This document shows positions 1-8,906 of a stretch of DNA of 64,000 nucleotides, in pieces; within the stretch, counting starts at the first letter, position 1, and every line of letters begins with the position of its first letter. The notes below the pieces were generated by a model, which ran no database searches, was not told the origin of the DNA, and saw nothing but the letters and a program-made list of their open reading frames with translations. Origin of the DNA: Rossellomorea sp. y25. GTDB taxonomy: Bacteria; Bacillota; Bacilli; Bacillales; Bacillaceae_B. The stretch covers positions 2,364,501 through 2,428,500 of the forward strand of contig NZ_CP145886.1 in the NCBI RefSeq assembly GCF_038049935.1. The letters are read 5' to 3'. Made by a program: the position numbers and the translations under genes.

Positions 1-2
1 CC

Positions 3-62
3 AATCTGCATAACTTGAAGGGCGATTATGAAGCAATCACTCAAAAGGTCATTTCACGCTAA
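3..62 (+). CDS. C-terminal fragment of an unidentified protein
   Basis: Only the last 19 codons are inside the window, ending in TAA just before the iron-regulated promoter. The visible tail reads NLHNLKGDYEAITQKVISR. It is too short for family assignment. The only open frame here is frame 3; the other two frames have stops at once. Confidence 0.4.
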   Translation, partial: NLHNLKGDYEAITQKVISR

Positions 63-92
63 GGGACTATTTCCTTATTTCCGTATATTAGA

Positions 93-144
93 TTGACAAT
101 GAGAATCATTTTCATTTAAACTTTGTAATTGAAAACGATTCTCA
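93..144 (+). promoter_or_regulatory. SigA-type promoter with two Fur boxes
   Basis: TTGACA at 93-98 is followed at about 16-17 nt by an AT-rich -10 (about 115-121). Two matches to the Fur 7-1-7 dyad overlap it: one around 94-114 (TGAcAATGAGAATCATTTTCA) and one around 128-144 (TTGAAAACGATTCTCA). The position predicts iron-dependent repression of the siderophore operon starting at 166. The motif is seen; the regulation is inferred. Confidence 0.8.
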
Positions 145-165
145 CTAAAAAAAGGAGGAGCACAG

Positions 166-2061
166 ATGACCACTCTGTCCTCACATCAGCGAATTTTTAT
201 AAAAGAGACCGATGTGCAAAAAATACTCAAAGAAAAGTTACCAATTTCTCAAAAACGCATTCTTCACAAACTGGTTCAAGCGATCGTTCGAGAAAAGGTA
301 ATCGACTACACGGAGGAAACGTCAACCAATGACGTAAAATTACTATACATAAAACCCTCACACAACATAATAATCAAGGTTCCCATAAAGCATACCTATG
401 CACTTGGACACATGGATATTGAAGATCCCATTACTATAGAAAAAGAAAACACTGTCCATTCAATCAATACTCCTTCTCAGTTAATAGAGGAATTGATCGA
501 GGGACGGACCTCTGAATCTGGTAATCTGAAGCAACTTAAAATCGAACTGGAAAACAGTGTCACGAATGATGCTTTAGCTTTAACTGCTGAGAAGTTGAGA
601 CGGGGAGGGAGCATAGCAGTGAGTACCCTTAGGTATTTACAGCAAGGACAATCTTCAAACGCATCATTCAGTCCATTGACGTTTTTAGAACAAATGGTCA
701 TTGAGGGACATACCCTCCACCCTTGTTCAAAGACAAGACTTGGTTTATCGAAAAATGAAGTGATGATGTACGCTCCAGAATGGGGAAATAAGGTGGATAT
801 CATTCCCCTTGCTATCCATAAAAGCATATCGTCATTCTCCAAAATAACCGATGGACCTTCCATGACAGACGTATTATTGAAAGATTATCCATACCTGGAA
901 GAAGCATTCAAGGGGAATATAACCCGACTTCACCTGGTACCCGATGAATACGAGCTCATTCCCGTTCACCCATGGCAATTCGAACACACTGTAAAAAAAC
1001 ATTACAGAACAGAATTGAAACAGAAATTGCTGATCCCGATCGACACAGCGATTCCCTATCAGCCACTGATTTCGTTCCGATCATTAGCGCCAAATAATCG
1101 GACACATCATCACATTAAAACAGCACTCAATGTTCAAATGACGAGTGCCAAAAGAATCGTTTCACCGACATCCGTCAGGAACGGACCTGTTATATCAGAA
1201 ATGTTGGATACCATCTCCAAACACGACTTGGAGATAAGGAATAAAATTAACTTTCTATCTGAAAGCAGTGGAGGGCATTACCAATCCCTTCAAAAGGGAG
1301 CGTCGCTAAATTTAGAAAAAAACCTATCTGCTCTAATAAGAGAAAATCCAGAAAAGAATCTAACGAACGAGGAAATTGCTGTTCCAGGAGCCTCACTCAT
1401 AAACACCTCGCCAGTAACCGGGAAGGTGTTGGTTGTGGAACTTATTGAAGAATGGTCAAAGAGACAAAGGATTTCTACAGAGAATGCAGCTGCTCGCTTC
1501 ATTCAAAAATACGCAAGTACTTTGACCCCTGGTCTCATAAGCTTGATCGTAAAGTATGGAATCAGTCTGGAAGCACATCTCCAAAATGCACTCATTATTT
1601 TCGAAAATGGGACTCCGACGAAACTATCGATTCGTGACAATGGAGGCATTCGTATTTTAGAAGATCGGACTCGGACGTTTATCGAAAAAGGGAGAATCAG
1701 CAACGAAACCAACTTACTCACGACAGAACCATTAGATCTATATAAAATGTTCTCACATGCCGTCATTCATAATCACTTAGGAGAAATCATCGTGAGAATA
1801 ACCAAAGAGCTAAAGATTTCTGAAACTCTTCTATGGCAACAGGTTTCTGATGTCATTCAATTCACCATGGATGACTTAAAAAGCCAAGAGCTTCACAAAG
1901 AAAATGCAGCTCATTTTGAACAAGAATTATACAGTACAAGAACGTATTTAAAGTCACTGATAAAAATGAGATTATCCGATACGATCACAGAAAATATGTA
2001 TGTTTCGGCTCCTAATCCATTAATTCAAGGAGGAAAGGAGAATACCATTGAAACTGTATAA
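166..2061 (+). CDS. IucA/IucC family NIS siderophore synthetase (first)
   Basis: NRPS-independent siderophore synthetase, 631 aa, which would condense citrate (or a citrate-like acid) with an amine using ATP in the cytoplasm. Family motifs are visible: EGHTLHPCSK at about residues 180-189, HPWQ at 268-271, the HHIKTALNVQMTS block at about 314-327, and EAHLQN later in the C-terminal half. The ATG has AAGGAGGAG six bases upstream. It is first in a four-gene operon behind a Fur-boxed promoter and overlaps the next synthetase by 14 nt. Residues 112-117 (EGRTSE) are encoded by a copy of the window's GGGACGGACC repeat. The product is probably a carboxylate siderophore because no hydroxylase or N-acyltransferase is present. 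Confidence 0.93.
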   Translation: MTTLSSHQRIFIKETDVQKILKEKLPISQKRILHKLVQAIVREKVIDYTEETSTNDVKLLYIKPSHNIIIKVPIKHTYALGHMDIEDPITIEKENTVHSINTPSQLIEELIEGRTSESGNLKQLKIELENSVTNDALALTAEKLRRGGSIAVSTLRYLQQGQSSNASFSPLTFLEQMVIEGHTLHPCSKTRLGLSKNEVMMYAPEWGNKVDIIPLAIHKSISSFSKITDGPSMTDVLLKDYPYLEEAFKGNITRLHLVPDEYELIPVHPWQFEHTVKKHYRTELKQKLLIPIDTAIPYQPLISFRSLAPNNRTHHHIKTALNVQMTSAKRIVSPTSVRNGPVISEMLDTISKHDLEIRNKINFLSESSGGHYQSLQKGASLNLEKNLSALIRENPEKNLTNEEIAVPGASLINTSPVTGKVLVVELIEEWSKRQRISTENAAARFIQKYASTLTPGLISLIVKYGISLEAHLQNALIIFENGTPTKLSIRDNGGIRILEDRTRTFIEKGRISNETNLLTTEPLDLYKMFSHAVIHNHLGEIIVRITKELKISETLLWQQVSDVIQFTMDDLKSQELHKENAAHFEQELYSTRTYLKSLIKMRLSDTITENMYVSAPNPLIQGGKENTIETV

Positions 2062-4033
2062 AAATCATCCATTAGCAGAAAGTCAGTTTCTAGGCGAAGA
2101 AACTCAATGCCTGAACTACCTGAAAGAGAAACAACCCCATTTGGTTGCCTACTATAAAGAGCATCTGGATAAAGGGAGACAGACGATCCTGAACAAGCTT
2201 GCCGCCTCTTTATTAAGAGAAGACGTGAACTCACTATACTCTGATTCTGTTCAACTGAAGAAGATAGGTTCAGTTTATGTCACAAGCCTTTTGAAAGTGT
2301 ATAAAAAGTGGGAGCCCTTTTTGCATCAGCTTCAAACTGTAGAATTAAGGGAGGATCTTTCATATAGAATGAAGTCTTTTGAGGAGTACATGATTCTGTT
2401 CCCAATCAGGGATGAACTCGCCTTTCGAAGAGTCACTCTTGAAGGGGATGTTTTATGGATCTCGAGAGATTCCCATGGGAAAGTAAAGACGGCAAGTGAA
2501 CTGATTTCTCTTTTAGAGCTTTCTGATGAGGGATTTAAACTTAGGCAAGAACTTGATAATGGAACGGCTAATCAATCCCTCGGATATGCCATGAATGCCC
2601 AATGGATAGAGAGCCTGAAGAAAGAAATGGGTGAATCCCCTTGCACGTCTTCCCTGGAATATGTTAGAAGGAAGAAACAGGATGACCCCCTCTGGAGCCC
2701 GCTTTCATTCTATGAGCAGCTGAGTTTAGAAGGACATCACTTACATCCTGGTTCAAAAACCAAAACGGGCATGTCACCTGAGCATGTAGCCACGTATTCG
2801 CCGGAATTTCATCAAACGTTTAAGATTTGCTTTGTCGCTGTTAAGAAAGAATGGGTTGAAATGACGGAAGCCGAGCCCAATATAATAGAAGAAACGTTTT
2901 CAGAGATTATGCCATCCTACCATGCATTTATGATAAATAATAAACTCAATCTCAATAACTATCAGCTTTTGCCTATTCACGAATGGCAGTACAAACATGC
3001 TTTATATCCACTTTATCAAACAGAAATTAAGAAGGGGATTATCATCCCGATTGAAACTTTATCAGTCGTATGTGAGGCGACTTCATCATTTCGCACTGTC
3101 CTGCCTCAGAATAACACCACTCGGTTTGTTAAACTGGCTGTCAATAGTCAGATGACTTCCACTGTAAGATCGATCTCAAGTCAGACTGCCTTAAACAGTA
3201 CGGTTTTCACGAATATGATGAGTGAAATATTAAATGAAGAAAGAGAGTTGACTTCTTCTTTTCTTCCACTAAATGAAATAGCAGGGTACACATTTAAATC
3301 AGAAAGGAATGATCAAAGGAGAAATCTGACCGTCGTCATAAGAGAAAATCGGGAAGAGGATCTGGATGAACAGGAAGTGATGATCACCGGGAGCAGTTTA
3401 TACGCCATCTCACCTTTTTCCAATCGCACCATTCTGGCTGAACTGTTGGATGAATATTGCGAGCATCAGAAATTATCTAAAGAAAGAGGAGCCAAGTCAT
3501 TTTTTAAAGACTATTTATCTGTTACTATACCAGGTTTCCTCACCTTCTTGACAAAATATGGAGTTGCGTTGGAAGGTCATTTGCAGAATAGTCTCCCTGT
3601 GTTCAAAAACGGTAAACCTGTGCGCTTTTACTTCCGGGATTGGGGAGGTGCAAGAATCTTCAAAAAGAGATTAGATGCTCAACATCTATTTCCGGCCTTT
3701 CATCCAGGCAGTATCACGATGACAGACCATATAGAAAAAATGTACTCAAAAGCCCACTACACGATTTTCCAAAGCCACTTTGGGGAGATCATCCGTCTTC
3801 TTGTAGAAGCTTCAGGTGTCTATGAAGGTGAGTTCTGGGCGTTGGTAAAAACGGCTTGTGAAAATACATTTACATCACTTTCCCAGACAGTTTCCGGCAA
3901 TGTAGAAGAAGACAGAGCATTTTTATATCAGAAAGAAGTAAAGCATAAAGCATTAACCAGGATGAGAATGAGCCCTTCAGAAGGATACCTATACAGTCAA
4001 GTTGTCAATCCATTAGGAAAAGAAGAGAGCTGA
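2048..4033 (+). CDS. IucA/IucC family NIS siderophore synthetase (second)
   Basis: Second NIS synthetase, 661 aa, paralogous to the preceding gene. Motifs include EGHHLHPGSKTK near residue 230, HEWQ near 312, KLAVNSQMTS near 360 and EGHLQN near 508. It starts at TTG 2048, with AGGAGGAAAGGAG immediately upstream inside the end of the first synthetase, so the two are probably translationally coupled. In two-synthetase pathways one enzyme makes the first citrate-amine bond and the other the second. Which does which cannot be told from sequence alone. The HEW where the first copy has HPW is a small difference in a conserved segment. Confidence 0.92.
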   Translation: MKLYKNHPLAESQFLGEETQCLNYLKEKQPHLVAYYKEHLDKGRQTILNKLAASLLREDVNSLYSDSVQLKKIGSVYVTSLLKVYKKWEPFLHQLQTVELREDLSYRMKSFEEYMILFPIRDELAFRRVTLEGDVLWISRDSHGKVKTASELISLLELSDEGFKLRQELDNGTANQSLGYAMNAQWIESLKKEMGESPCTSSLEYVRRKKQDDPLWSPLSFYEQLSLEGHHLHPGSKTKTGMSPEHVATYSPEFHQTFKICFVAVKKEWVEMTEAEPNIIEETFSEIMPSYHAFMINNKLNLNNYQLLPIHEWQYKHALYPLYQTEIKKGIIIPIETLSVVCEATSSFRTVLPQNNTTRFVKLAVNSQMTSTVRSISSQTALNSTVFTNMMSEILNEERELTSSFLPLNEIAGYTFKSERNDQRRNLTVVIRENREEDLDEQEVMITGSSLYAISPFSNRTILAELLDEYCEHQKLSKERGAKSFFKDYLSVTIPGFLTFLTKYGVALEGHLQNSLPVFKNGKPVRFYFRDWGGARIFKKRLDAQHLFPAFHPGSITMTDHIEKMYSKAHYTIFQSHFGEIIRLLVEASGVYEGEFWALVKTACENTFTSLSQTVSGNVEEDRAFLYQKEVKHKALTRMRMSPSEGYLYSQVVNPLGKEES

Positions 4034-4035
4034 AA

Positions 4036-5247
4036 GTGAATTCTTTTCCTGTTCAACAACATTTCGCGTTAAAATCACGACCTTTCCGACGCTTCTTGTA
4101 CGGGAGCTTCTTTGTACGAACGACAGATTGGATGGATCTGACCATCCTCAACTGGATTGTGTACGAATGGACCCATTCAGCAGTAGCGCTAGGAATTGTG
4201 AATGCATGCAGGCTGCTGCCCGTTTTCCTTTTTTCCGTATCAGCAGGAGTGGCAGCCGACAAATATAATCGACGAAACTTACTTCTCATCCTATATAGTG
4301 GAATCTTTCTATCTACCATTTCAATTGCTGTAATAATTGGGCTACAAGCATCGTTCTACTTATTACTCTTCGCCGTAACAATACGGTCCATTTTCATGAG
4401 TTACGAAGTGCCGATTCGTAATGCCCTGTTGTCTGATATCGTTCCTATTGAAATGCTGGGTAGTGCCATTACCATACAAACGACGTGTATCAACGTTGCA
4501 AGAATGATTGGTCCAGCGTTTGCAGGTGTTCTCCTAGGGTATTTCACGGCTGGAGATGTGATGATCGGAGTCTCGTTTGGGACACTCCTGGTCATTTTAT
4601 CATTAATGACCATTCCCGCTCCTCAACGGGTTAAAGGGAAGAGAGAAACGCAAGGGAAGAAATCATTAAGTGAAACCTTCCATTACATAAAAGGGAAACC
4701 CGGAATACTGGGTATCATGTTAGTGGCTGTAGCTCCAATGATTTTCGGTTTTCCCTATACGACAATGCTTCCCATTCTATCGAAAGAGTTGATGGGTCTC
4801 GGTCCAGCGGGTTTTGGATTGTTACTTTCCATTTCTTCTGCAGGTGCGATCGCAGCTACTGGGATCTTGACATTCCGACAACCGAGGATGGGAGGGCGTT
4901 GGCTGATTTTGTCCTCACTTGCCTTCGGAGCAACCTTACTCTTATTTACAGTGATGAGTCGTTATTATTTTATAGCTCTGGGCTTTATGTTCTTAGTGGG
5001 ATTCGCAAGTCAATATTACAGAACGTTAAGCAGAATTCTTATCCAGGTGAAGGTGGCAGATGAGTTTAGGGGCAGGGTATTGGGCATTGCCCTGATGGAC
5101 AGGGGCTACATTCCCCTCGGGGCCATCCTGATCGGGTTTATCGCCAGTTCATTTGATGCTTACACGGCCGGACTTTCAATGGGAATCGGAACCATCCTAT
5201 TCACCATCGTCGTTGTCCGCAGTAATCGAAGTTTATGGAAGGAGTAA
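4036..5247 (+). CDS. MFS transporter, probable siderophore exporter
   Basis: Major facilitator protein of 403 aa with about 11-12 hydrophobic segments and the MFS loop motif around ADKYNRRN (about residues 74-81). The start is GTG, two bases after the stop of the preceding synthetase. MFS genes between NIS synthetases and a decarboxylase (as in sbnD, fslB, pvsC operons) export the finished siderophore across the membrane. That role is inferred from context; the transport fold is seen directly. It belongs to the EntS-like 'MFS_3' type rather than the drug/proton type, judged by length and pattern. Confidence 0.88.
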   Translation: MNSFPVQQHFALKSRPFRRFLYGSFFVRTTDWMDLTILNWIVYEWTHSAVALGIVNACRLLPVFLFSVSAGVAADKYNRRNLLLILYSGIFLSTISIAVIIGLQASFYLLLFAVTIRSIFMSYEVPIRNALLSDIVPIEMLGSAITIQTTCINVARMIGPAFAGVLLGYFTAGDVMIGVSFGTLLVILSLMTIPAPQRVKGKRETQGKKSLSETFHYIKGKPGILGIMLVAVAPMIFGFPYTTMLPILSKELMGLGPAGFGLLLSISSAGAIAATGILTFRQPRMGGRWLILSSLAFGATLLLFTVMSRYYFIALGFMFLVGFASQYYRTLSRILIQVKVADEFRGRVLGIALMDRGYIPLGAILIGFIASSFDAYTAGLSMGIGTILFTIVVVRSNRSLWKE

Positions 5248-5250
5248 TCT

Positions 5251-6474
5251 ATGATTTCTAAAACCGTCAGCGCATATCTACCATTACTTCTTAGCAATAG
5301 AAAAGAAGATCCCATATGTGCCTATATCTATGACATTTACAAATTAAAGAAACATGTTCAACATCTGAGAGAGTCATTGCCTTCTTACTGTTCCTTATTT
5401 TATGCGGTCAAAGCAAATCCCGACATGAAAATCATACAGGCTTTGGAAGGGTACATTGATGGATTCGACACAGCTTCAGAAGGGGAACTCGTCAAGATCC
5501 TGGATCACACTGATAAGCCCATTATCTTTGGGGCACCTGCAAAAAAAGATAGTGAACTAGAGTATCTATCCAAGGGAAATCTTCACTGTATGAATATAGA
5601 AAGCGAACGGGACATGCATCGGTTGAACCGCTTAGGATCCGTTACAGGAGAAAAGCTTCCTGTCCTCATTCGTGTAAACAGTACCTATCAGGTGGCCAGG
5701 AGCTCTCATAAAATGACTGGGGTTCCGACTCAATTCGGAATAGAAGAAGAAAGGATTCCTACTCTATTAAATGAACTGTCAGACTATCCTTACCTTGAAA
5801 TAAAAGGCTTTCACTTTCATGCGATGAGTAATAATCTCGATGCCCGGGATCACCTGGAATTCATACAATCCTGCCTGAAGAAGATAGTGGAGTGGAAGGC
5901 TGTGTTTTCATTACCTTCTGCCACTACATTGAACGCAGGTGGAGGAATTGGAATAAACTACCAAAACCCAGAAGAGCCATTTGATTGGGAAGCCTTCGCG
6001 AATGGTTTGCAGCAAATGGAAGCTTTATTTACTCATGAGGGAATCCAGCTGATATTGGAACTTGGCAGATATATGGTAGGTGATTGCGGATACTATGTGG
6101 CAGAAGTAATGGATGTTAAGCGAAATCATGGTGAGCATTTTGCACTGATAAGAGGAGGGACTCATCATTTACGATTGCCTGCAGCGTGGAAAATGAGTCA
6201 TCCCCATACGATTTATCCAGTGGACATATGGTTTGATGAACCACTGCCCAGACCAGAGATAAGGGAAGAACACGTTACCGTTTCCGGTGAGTTATGTACC
6301 CCCAATGATGTCCTAATCCGAAAGGGTTACGTAGAAAGATTGAAAGCCGGAGACTTAATCGTATTTTCGATGGCAGGAGCGTATGGATGGACCATCTCTC
6401 ATCATGATTTCTTATCGCATCCCCATCCTGAATTTCATTACTTGGAAGAGCACCTGGACAAGGTTGATTTTTAA
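5251..6474 (+). CDS. PLP-dependent amino-acid decarboxylase of the siderophore operon
   Basis: Fold type III (alanine racemase-like) decarboxylase, 407 aa, of the LysA/SpeA-C relatives found in siderophore operons (SbnH, FslC, PvsE). Visible motifs: YAVKAN with the PLP lysine at about K54, GGGIGINY near 231, ELGRYM near 270 (EPGR in most relatives), GELCTPNDVL near 345 and GAYGW near 378. The usual HxHxGS segment reads HFHAMSNN. It would supply the diamine or amino alcohol used by the two synthetases; ornithine to putrescine would give rhizoferrin. The substrate is not readable from sequence. ATG with GGAAGGAG, 3 nt after the exporter: end of the operon. Confidence 0.9.
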   Translation: MISKTVSAYLPLLLSNRKEDPICAYIYDIYKLKKHVQHLRESLPSYCSLFYAVKANPDMKIIQALEGYIDGFDTASEGELVKILDHTDKPIIFGAPAKKDSELEYLSKGNLHCMNIESERDMHRLNRLGSVTGEKLPVLIRVNSTYQVARSSHKMTGVPTQFGIEEERIPTLLNELSDYPYLEIKGFHFHAMSNNLDARDHLEFIQSCLKKIVEWKAVFSLPSATTLNAGGGIGINYQNPEEPFDWEAFANGLQQMEALFTHEGIQLILELGRYMVGDCGYYVAEVMDVKRNHGEHFALIRGGTHHLRLPAAWKMSHPHTIYPVDIWFDEPLPRPEIREEHVTVSGELCTPNDVLIRKGYVERLKAGDLIVFSMAGAYGWTISHHDFLSHPHPEFHYLEEHLDKVDF

Positions 6475-6480
6475 AAAACA

Positions 6481-6507
6481 TGAAACTTTTTCCTATGTTC
6501 ATCCGTA
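6481..6507 (+). promoter_or_regulatory. ECF (SigW-like) promoter
   Basis: TGAAAC at 6481-6486 and CGTA at 6504-6507 with a 17-nt spacer match the SigW/ECF consensus. It lies 40 nt upstream of the small membrane protein gene at 6547. A second match of the same kind is at 30535-30560. Confidence 0.6.
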
Positions 6508-6546
6508 TATATAGAAAAAGATCTTTCAAGGATAGGAGTGAAGCGG

Positions 6547-6711
6547 ATGCTATGGTGGATAATTTTCATTGCCGTTGGATTCGGTATAGTAAGTGGGATT
6601 CTCAGACGTAAATTCTCTCAAAATACATTTGAAGCAGGAGATCATAACGAAAGACAACTGCAGGAAGAAGAACGTGTGAAAGCAAGCAGTTGGTTTACCG
6701 GGGGGCAATGA
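6547..6711 (+). CDS. Small single-pass membrane protein, 54 aa
   Basis: ATG with AGGAGTG eight bases upstream opens a 54-residue frame that is a membrane segment (MLWWIIFIAVGFGIVSGIL) followed by a charged, Glu/Gln-rich tail ending WFTGGQ. No family recognised. A hairpin terminator follows at once, and an ECF-type promoter precedes it, so it is a complete one-gene unit and probably part of a cell-envelope stress response. Function unknown. Confidence 0.65.
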   Translation: MLWWIIFIAVGFGIVSGILRRKFSQNTFEAGDHNERQLQEEERVKASSWFTGGQ

Positions 6712-6715
6712 TAAG

Positions 6716-6748
6716 AAAATGTCAGGAATAGCTTCCTGGCATTTTTAT
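6716..6748 (+). terminator. Intrinsic terminator
   Basis: Stem ATGtCAGGAA / TTCCTGgCAT with a 4-nt loop followed by a T-rich tract, directly after the 54-aa membrane protein. Confidence 0.75.
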
Positions 6749-6917
6749 TTTGACAACCAATACCCACTGGTTGAATGAGCTGAATAGCAAATCAGAAAAA
6801 ATCCTTTTGATCCCGTTTTTCATGGTAAAATAAGTTAAAACCGTTCAAGTCAGACCCGTGAATTCATTCAGGGGAATGTCTTCAATGGTATACCAAAAGA
6901 ACAAAGGGGAGAAGAAC

Positions 6918-7514
6918 GTGATCAAATCTGAACAGGACATTTTTGATTTAGTGAGAAATGATTCATAGATGATGAGTATCCTTGAAACCGCACAATCCCT
7001 TCATCTGCCCGACTGGTGGATCTGTGCTGGGTTTGTAAGGACGAAGGTGTGGGATACACTGCACGGGTATTCGTATAAAACGGACTTGCCGGATATTGAT
7101 GTCGTGTATTTTGATGCTTCAAATACAGATGAACATTTCGAAAAGTACCTGGAATCCAAATTGAAGGAGAAAACACCTGTCGAACCGTGGTCCGTGAAAA
7201 ACCAGGCCAGGATGCATATTATAAATGAAGAAGCACCCTATAGCTCAGCGATTGATGCTGTATCTCGTTTCTCAGAAACTGCTACCTCCATTGCATTGAC
7301 ATTGAACAAGAATAATGACCTTATTTTAGCAGCACCCTGGGGGATACAAGATTTACTTTCCCTACAAATAAAGCCGACTCCACCTTTTACAGAAAAAGAG
7401 GCATTGGCCTCTATATATAAAAAAAGGTTGCTGGAAAAGGATTGGAATACGAAGTGGCCGAAAGTGAAAATCCATGGTACCAATGGATTTTTGTGGGAAG
7501 TGAAGCAAGAGTGA
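6918..7514 (+). pseudogene. Nucleotidyltransferase family protein (DUF925) with an early amber codon
   Basis: The best ribosome site (AAGGGGAG, 6 nt) precedes GTG 6918, which opens MIKSEQDIFDLVRNDS then TAG at 6966-6968, followed in the same frame by MMSILETAQSLHLPDWWICAGFVR to 7514. In this family the sequence normally runs on as ..ND-W-MM.., so TAG probably replaces TGG. Either the gene is disrupted at codon 17, or it is reinitiated at ATG 6969 (181 aa). The rest is intact: the Asp pair DIDVVYFD near residue 38 of the shorter form is the metal site of nucleotidyltransferases. Substrate unknown. Sequencing error is possible. Confidence 0.7.
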
Positions 7515-7784
7515 ATTTTCTTCCTTAAAAGGAGATTTGATGTAGTAGGTTATTACATATGAGTTACTATTCACTTTCTTTTTTGCTATTTAAAGTTTAT
7601 CAGTTGGAGTGACCTTCATAGTACTGTTCATAGCTTGATATCTTTCAAGCGGTCACATTGGTCATTCTGTTACATATCGCTTATAAGAATTCAATTACAG
7701 GGGGAAATCCTCGATATTAAACGTTTTTCATCTTGAAAACAGAGCGTTTTTTGAGGTCCGTCCCGCCTAGAAAAGGAGAAAGTT
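7515..7784. other. Intergenic, 270 nt
   Basis: No open frame with a ribosome site. The only recognisable element is one copy of the window-wide repeat (GGTCCGTCCC at 7755-7764) close to the start of the next gene. Confidence 0.5.
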
Positions 7785-8267
7785 ATGTCGATTAGGTATT
7801 GGTCACAAGTAGGGATTGGGTTGGTTGTACTGGGATTTGCGTCTTTGGTCTCCTGGTATGAAGGGAGTGCTTTGTTGGATAACTCTTGGGAATGGAGGTA
7901 TTCGGCTCCGTTCAGTGAAATGATTCATCACAGTGTTCAAAGTTCGTATGATATTGTAGCCCTTGATTTCTTTGTTTATGCTGCCAAGTTTTCGCCACTC
8001 TACCCTGGCATGATGATAATCAGTGCCAGTTATCTTTCAATTCTGATCGGATTTCGGTTATTTAAACAATCAGGTTTCCGGATTTTCCTAGCACTCCTTG
8101 GTGTGATCGACCTTTCGGTAAGTTTCATCATCTCCTCTTCCCCTACTGCAGGAGGGAATATTTTATTTTGGTTATTTCTTTCAGTTGGACTATTTATGAT
8201 AGTGGTCGCGAGCGTCCTTCACTTATTGCCATATATACAAATGAAAAGCCATTTCAATCAAAATTAA
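7785..8267 (+). CDS. DUF4306 (YjdJ-like) membrane protein
   Basis: 160-aa integral membrane protein with about four hydrophobic segments; the N-terminal half with SWYEGSALLDNSWEW and LDFFVYAAKF matches the YjdJ/DUF4306 family of Bacillus as I know it. ATG preceded by AAAGGAG. Function of the family is not known. It is flanked on both sides by copies of the GGGACGGACC repeat and appears to be a single-gene unit. Confidence 0.7.
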   Translation: MSIRYWSQVGIGLVVLGFASLVSWYEGSALLDNSWEWRYSAPFSEMIHHSVQSSYDIVALDFFVYAAKFSPLYPGMMIISASYLSILIGFRLFKQSGFRIFLALLGVIDLSVSFIISSSPTAGGNILFWLFLSVGLFMIVVASVLHLLPYIQMKSHFNQN

Positions 8268-8286
8268 GAGGGATCCATATCAAATA

Positions 8287-8382
8287 GAGGGACGGACCTC
8301 AATTTGACCATATTTCATGTTAAATCCCTTGAAATTTAGCAACTTCACTCTAAAAGCAGGTCATATTTTGAGGTCCGTCCCT
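8287..8382. repeat. Inverted pair of the GGGACGGACC repeat
   Basis: GAGGGACGGACCTCAA at 8287-8302 is matched in reverse by TTGAGGTCCGTCCCT at about 8368-8382. The arms pair over about 15 bp, with some further pairing inside (TTGACC against GGTCA). The centre does not resemble the centres of other copies. It fills the gap after the DUF4306 gene. Confidence 0.85.
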
Positions 8383-8428
8383 AAACCGTAACGTTTAACT
8401 GTACGGTTTTATCAAAATGCAGTATACT
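8383..8428 (+). promoter_or_regulatory. Promoter with MerR-type inverted repeat
   Basis: AAACCGTA at 8383-8390 and TACGGTTT at 8402-8409 form an inverted repeat with the ACC-TA / TA-GGT arms typical of MerR-family operators; TATACT at 8423-8428 is a good -10. Autoregulation of the MerR gene is inferred. Confidence 0.55.
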
Positions 8429-8445
8429 ACTCTAGAGGTGATAAC

Positions 8446-8864
8446 TTGGGAAATCATATCGAATAGGCGAGCTATCGAAGATAAGTGAAGTGTCCAAGCG
8501 GACCATTGATTATTACACGAAAATGGGTTTATTAAAATGCGACCGGTCAAACAATAATTACCGGTATTATAATGAAGAGACATTAGCCGACTTGAAGCTG
8601 ATTGAACAGTGTCAGCAGATGAATATGACATTGCATGAAATCAAAGATCGTTTGATTTTGTTGAAATCCGAGCAGGTAGATCAATCTTTACTTGAAAATC
8701 AAGTGAAGCATATACGAAATGAAATGAAGCATTTGCATAATGAATTGCATGAGGTCCTGCAGGCAATGGATACATTGGGGGATGAGGACCGTAAGCGCAT
8801 GTTAAAACAAGTTTCCCCACAGGCTTTGGCCTTATTCCAAACATTAATGGTTTTTTCTGGTTAA
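8446..8864 (+). pseudogene. MerR family regulator with an apparent N-terminal frameshift
   Basis: The MerR helix-turn-helix is plain in one frame from about 8457 (YRIGELSKISEVSKRTIDYYTKMGLL), followed by a coiled coil (residues about 75-105). That frame has no start codon upstream of the helix: TAA precedes it. The ribosome site GAGGTGA and TTG 8446 are one base out of frame and hit TAG after six codons. The only in-frame start is GTG 8490, which would delete the first helix and leave a 124-aa protein. One missing A in the TTGGGAAA run would restore a normal gene. Either a frameshift mutation or a sequencing error. Confidence 0.65.
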
Positions 8865-8906
8865 ACCAGCATAATAGATAAACAACTACAGGAGAGTGAC
8901 TTTTTT

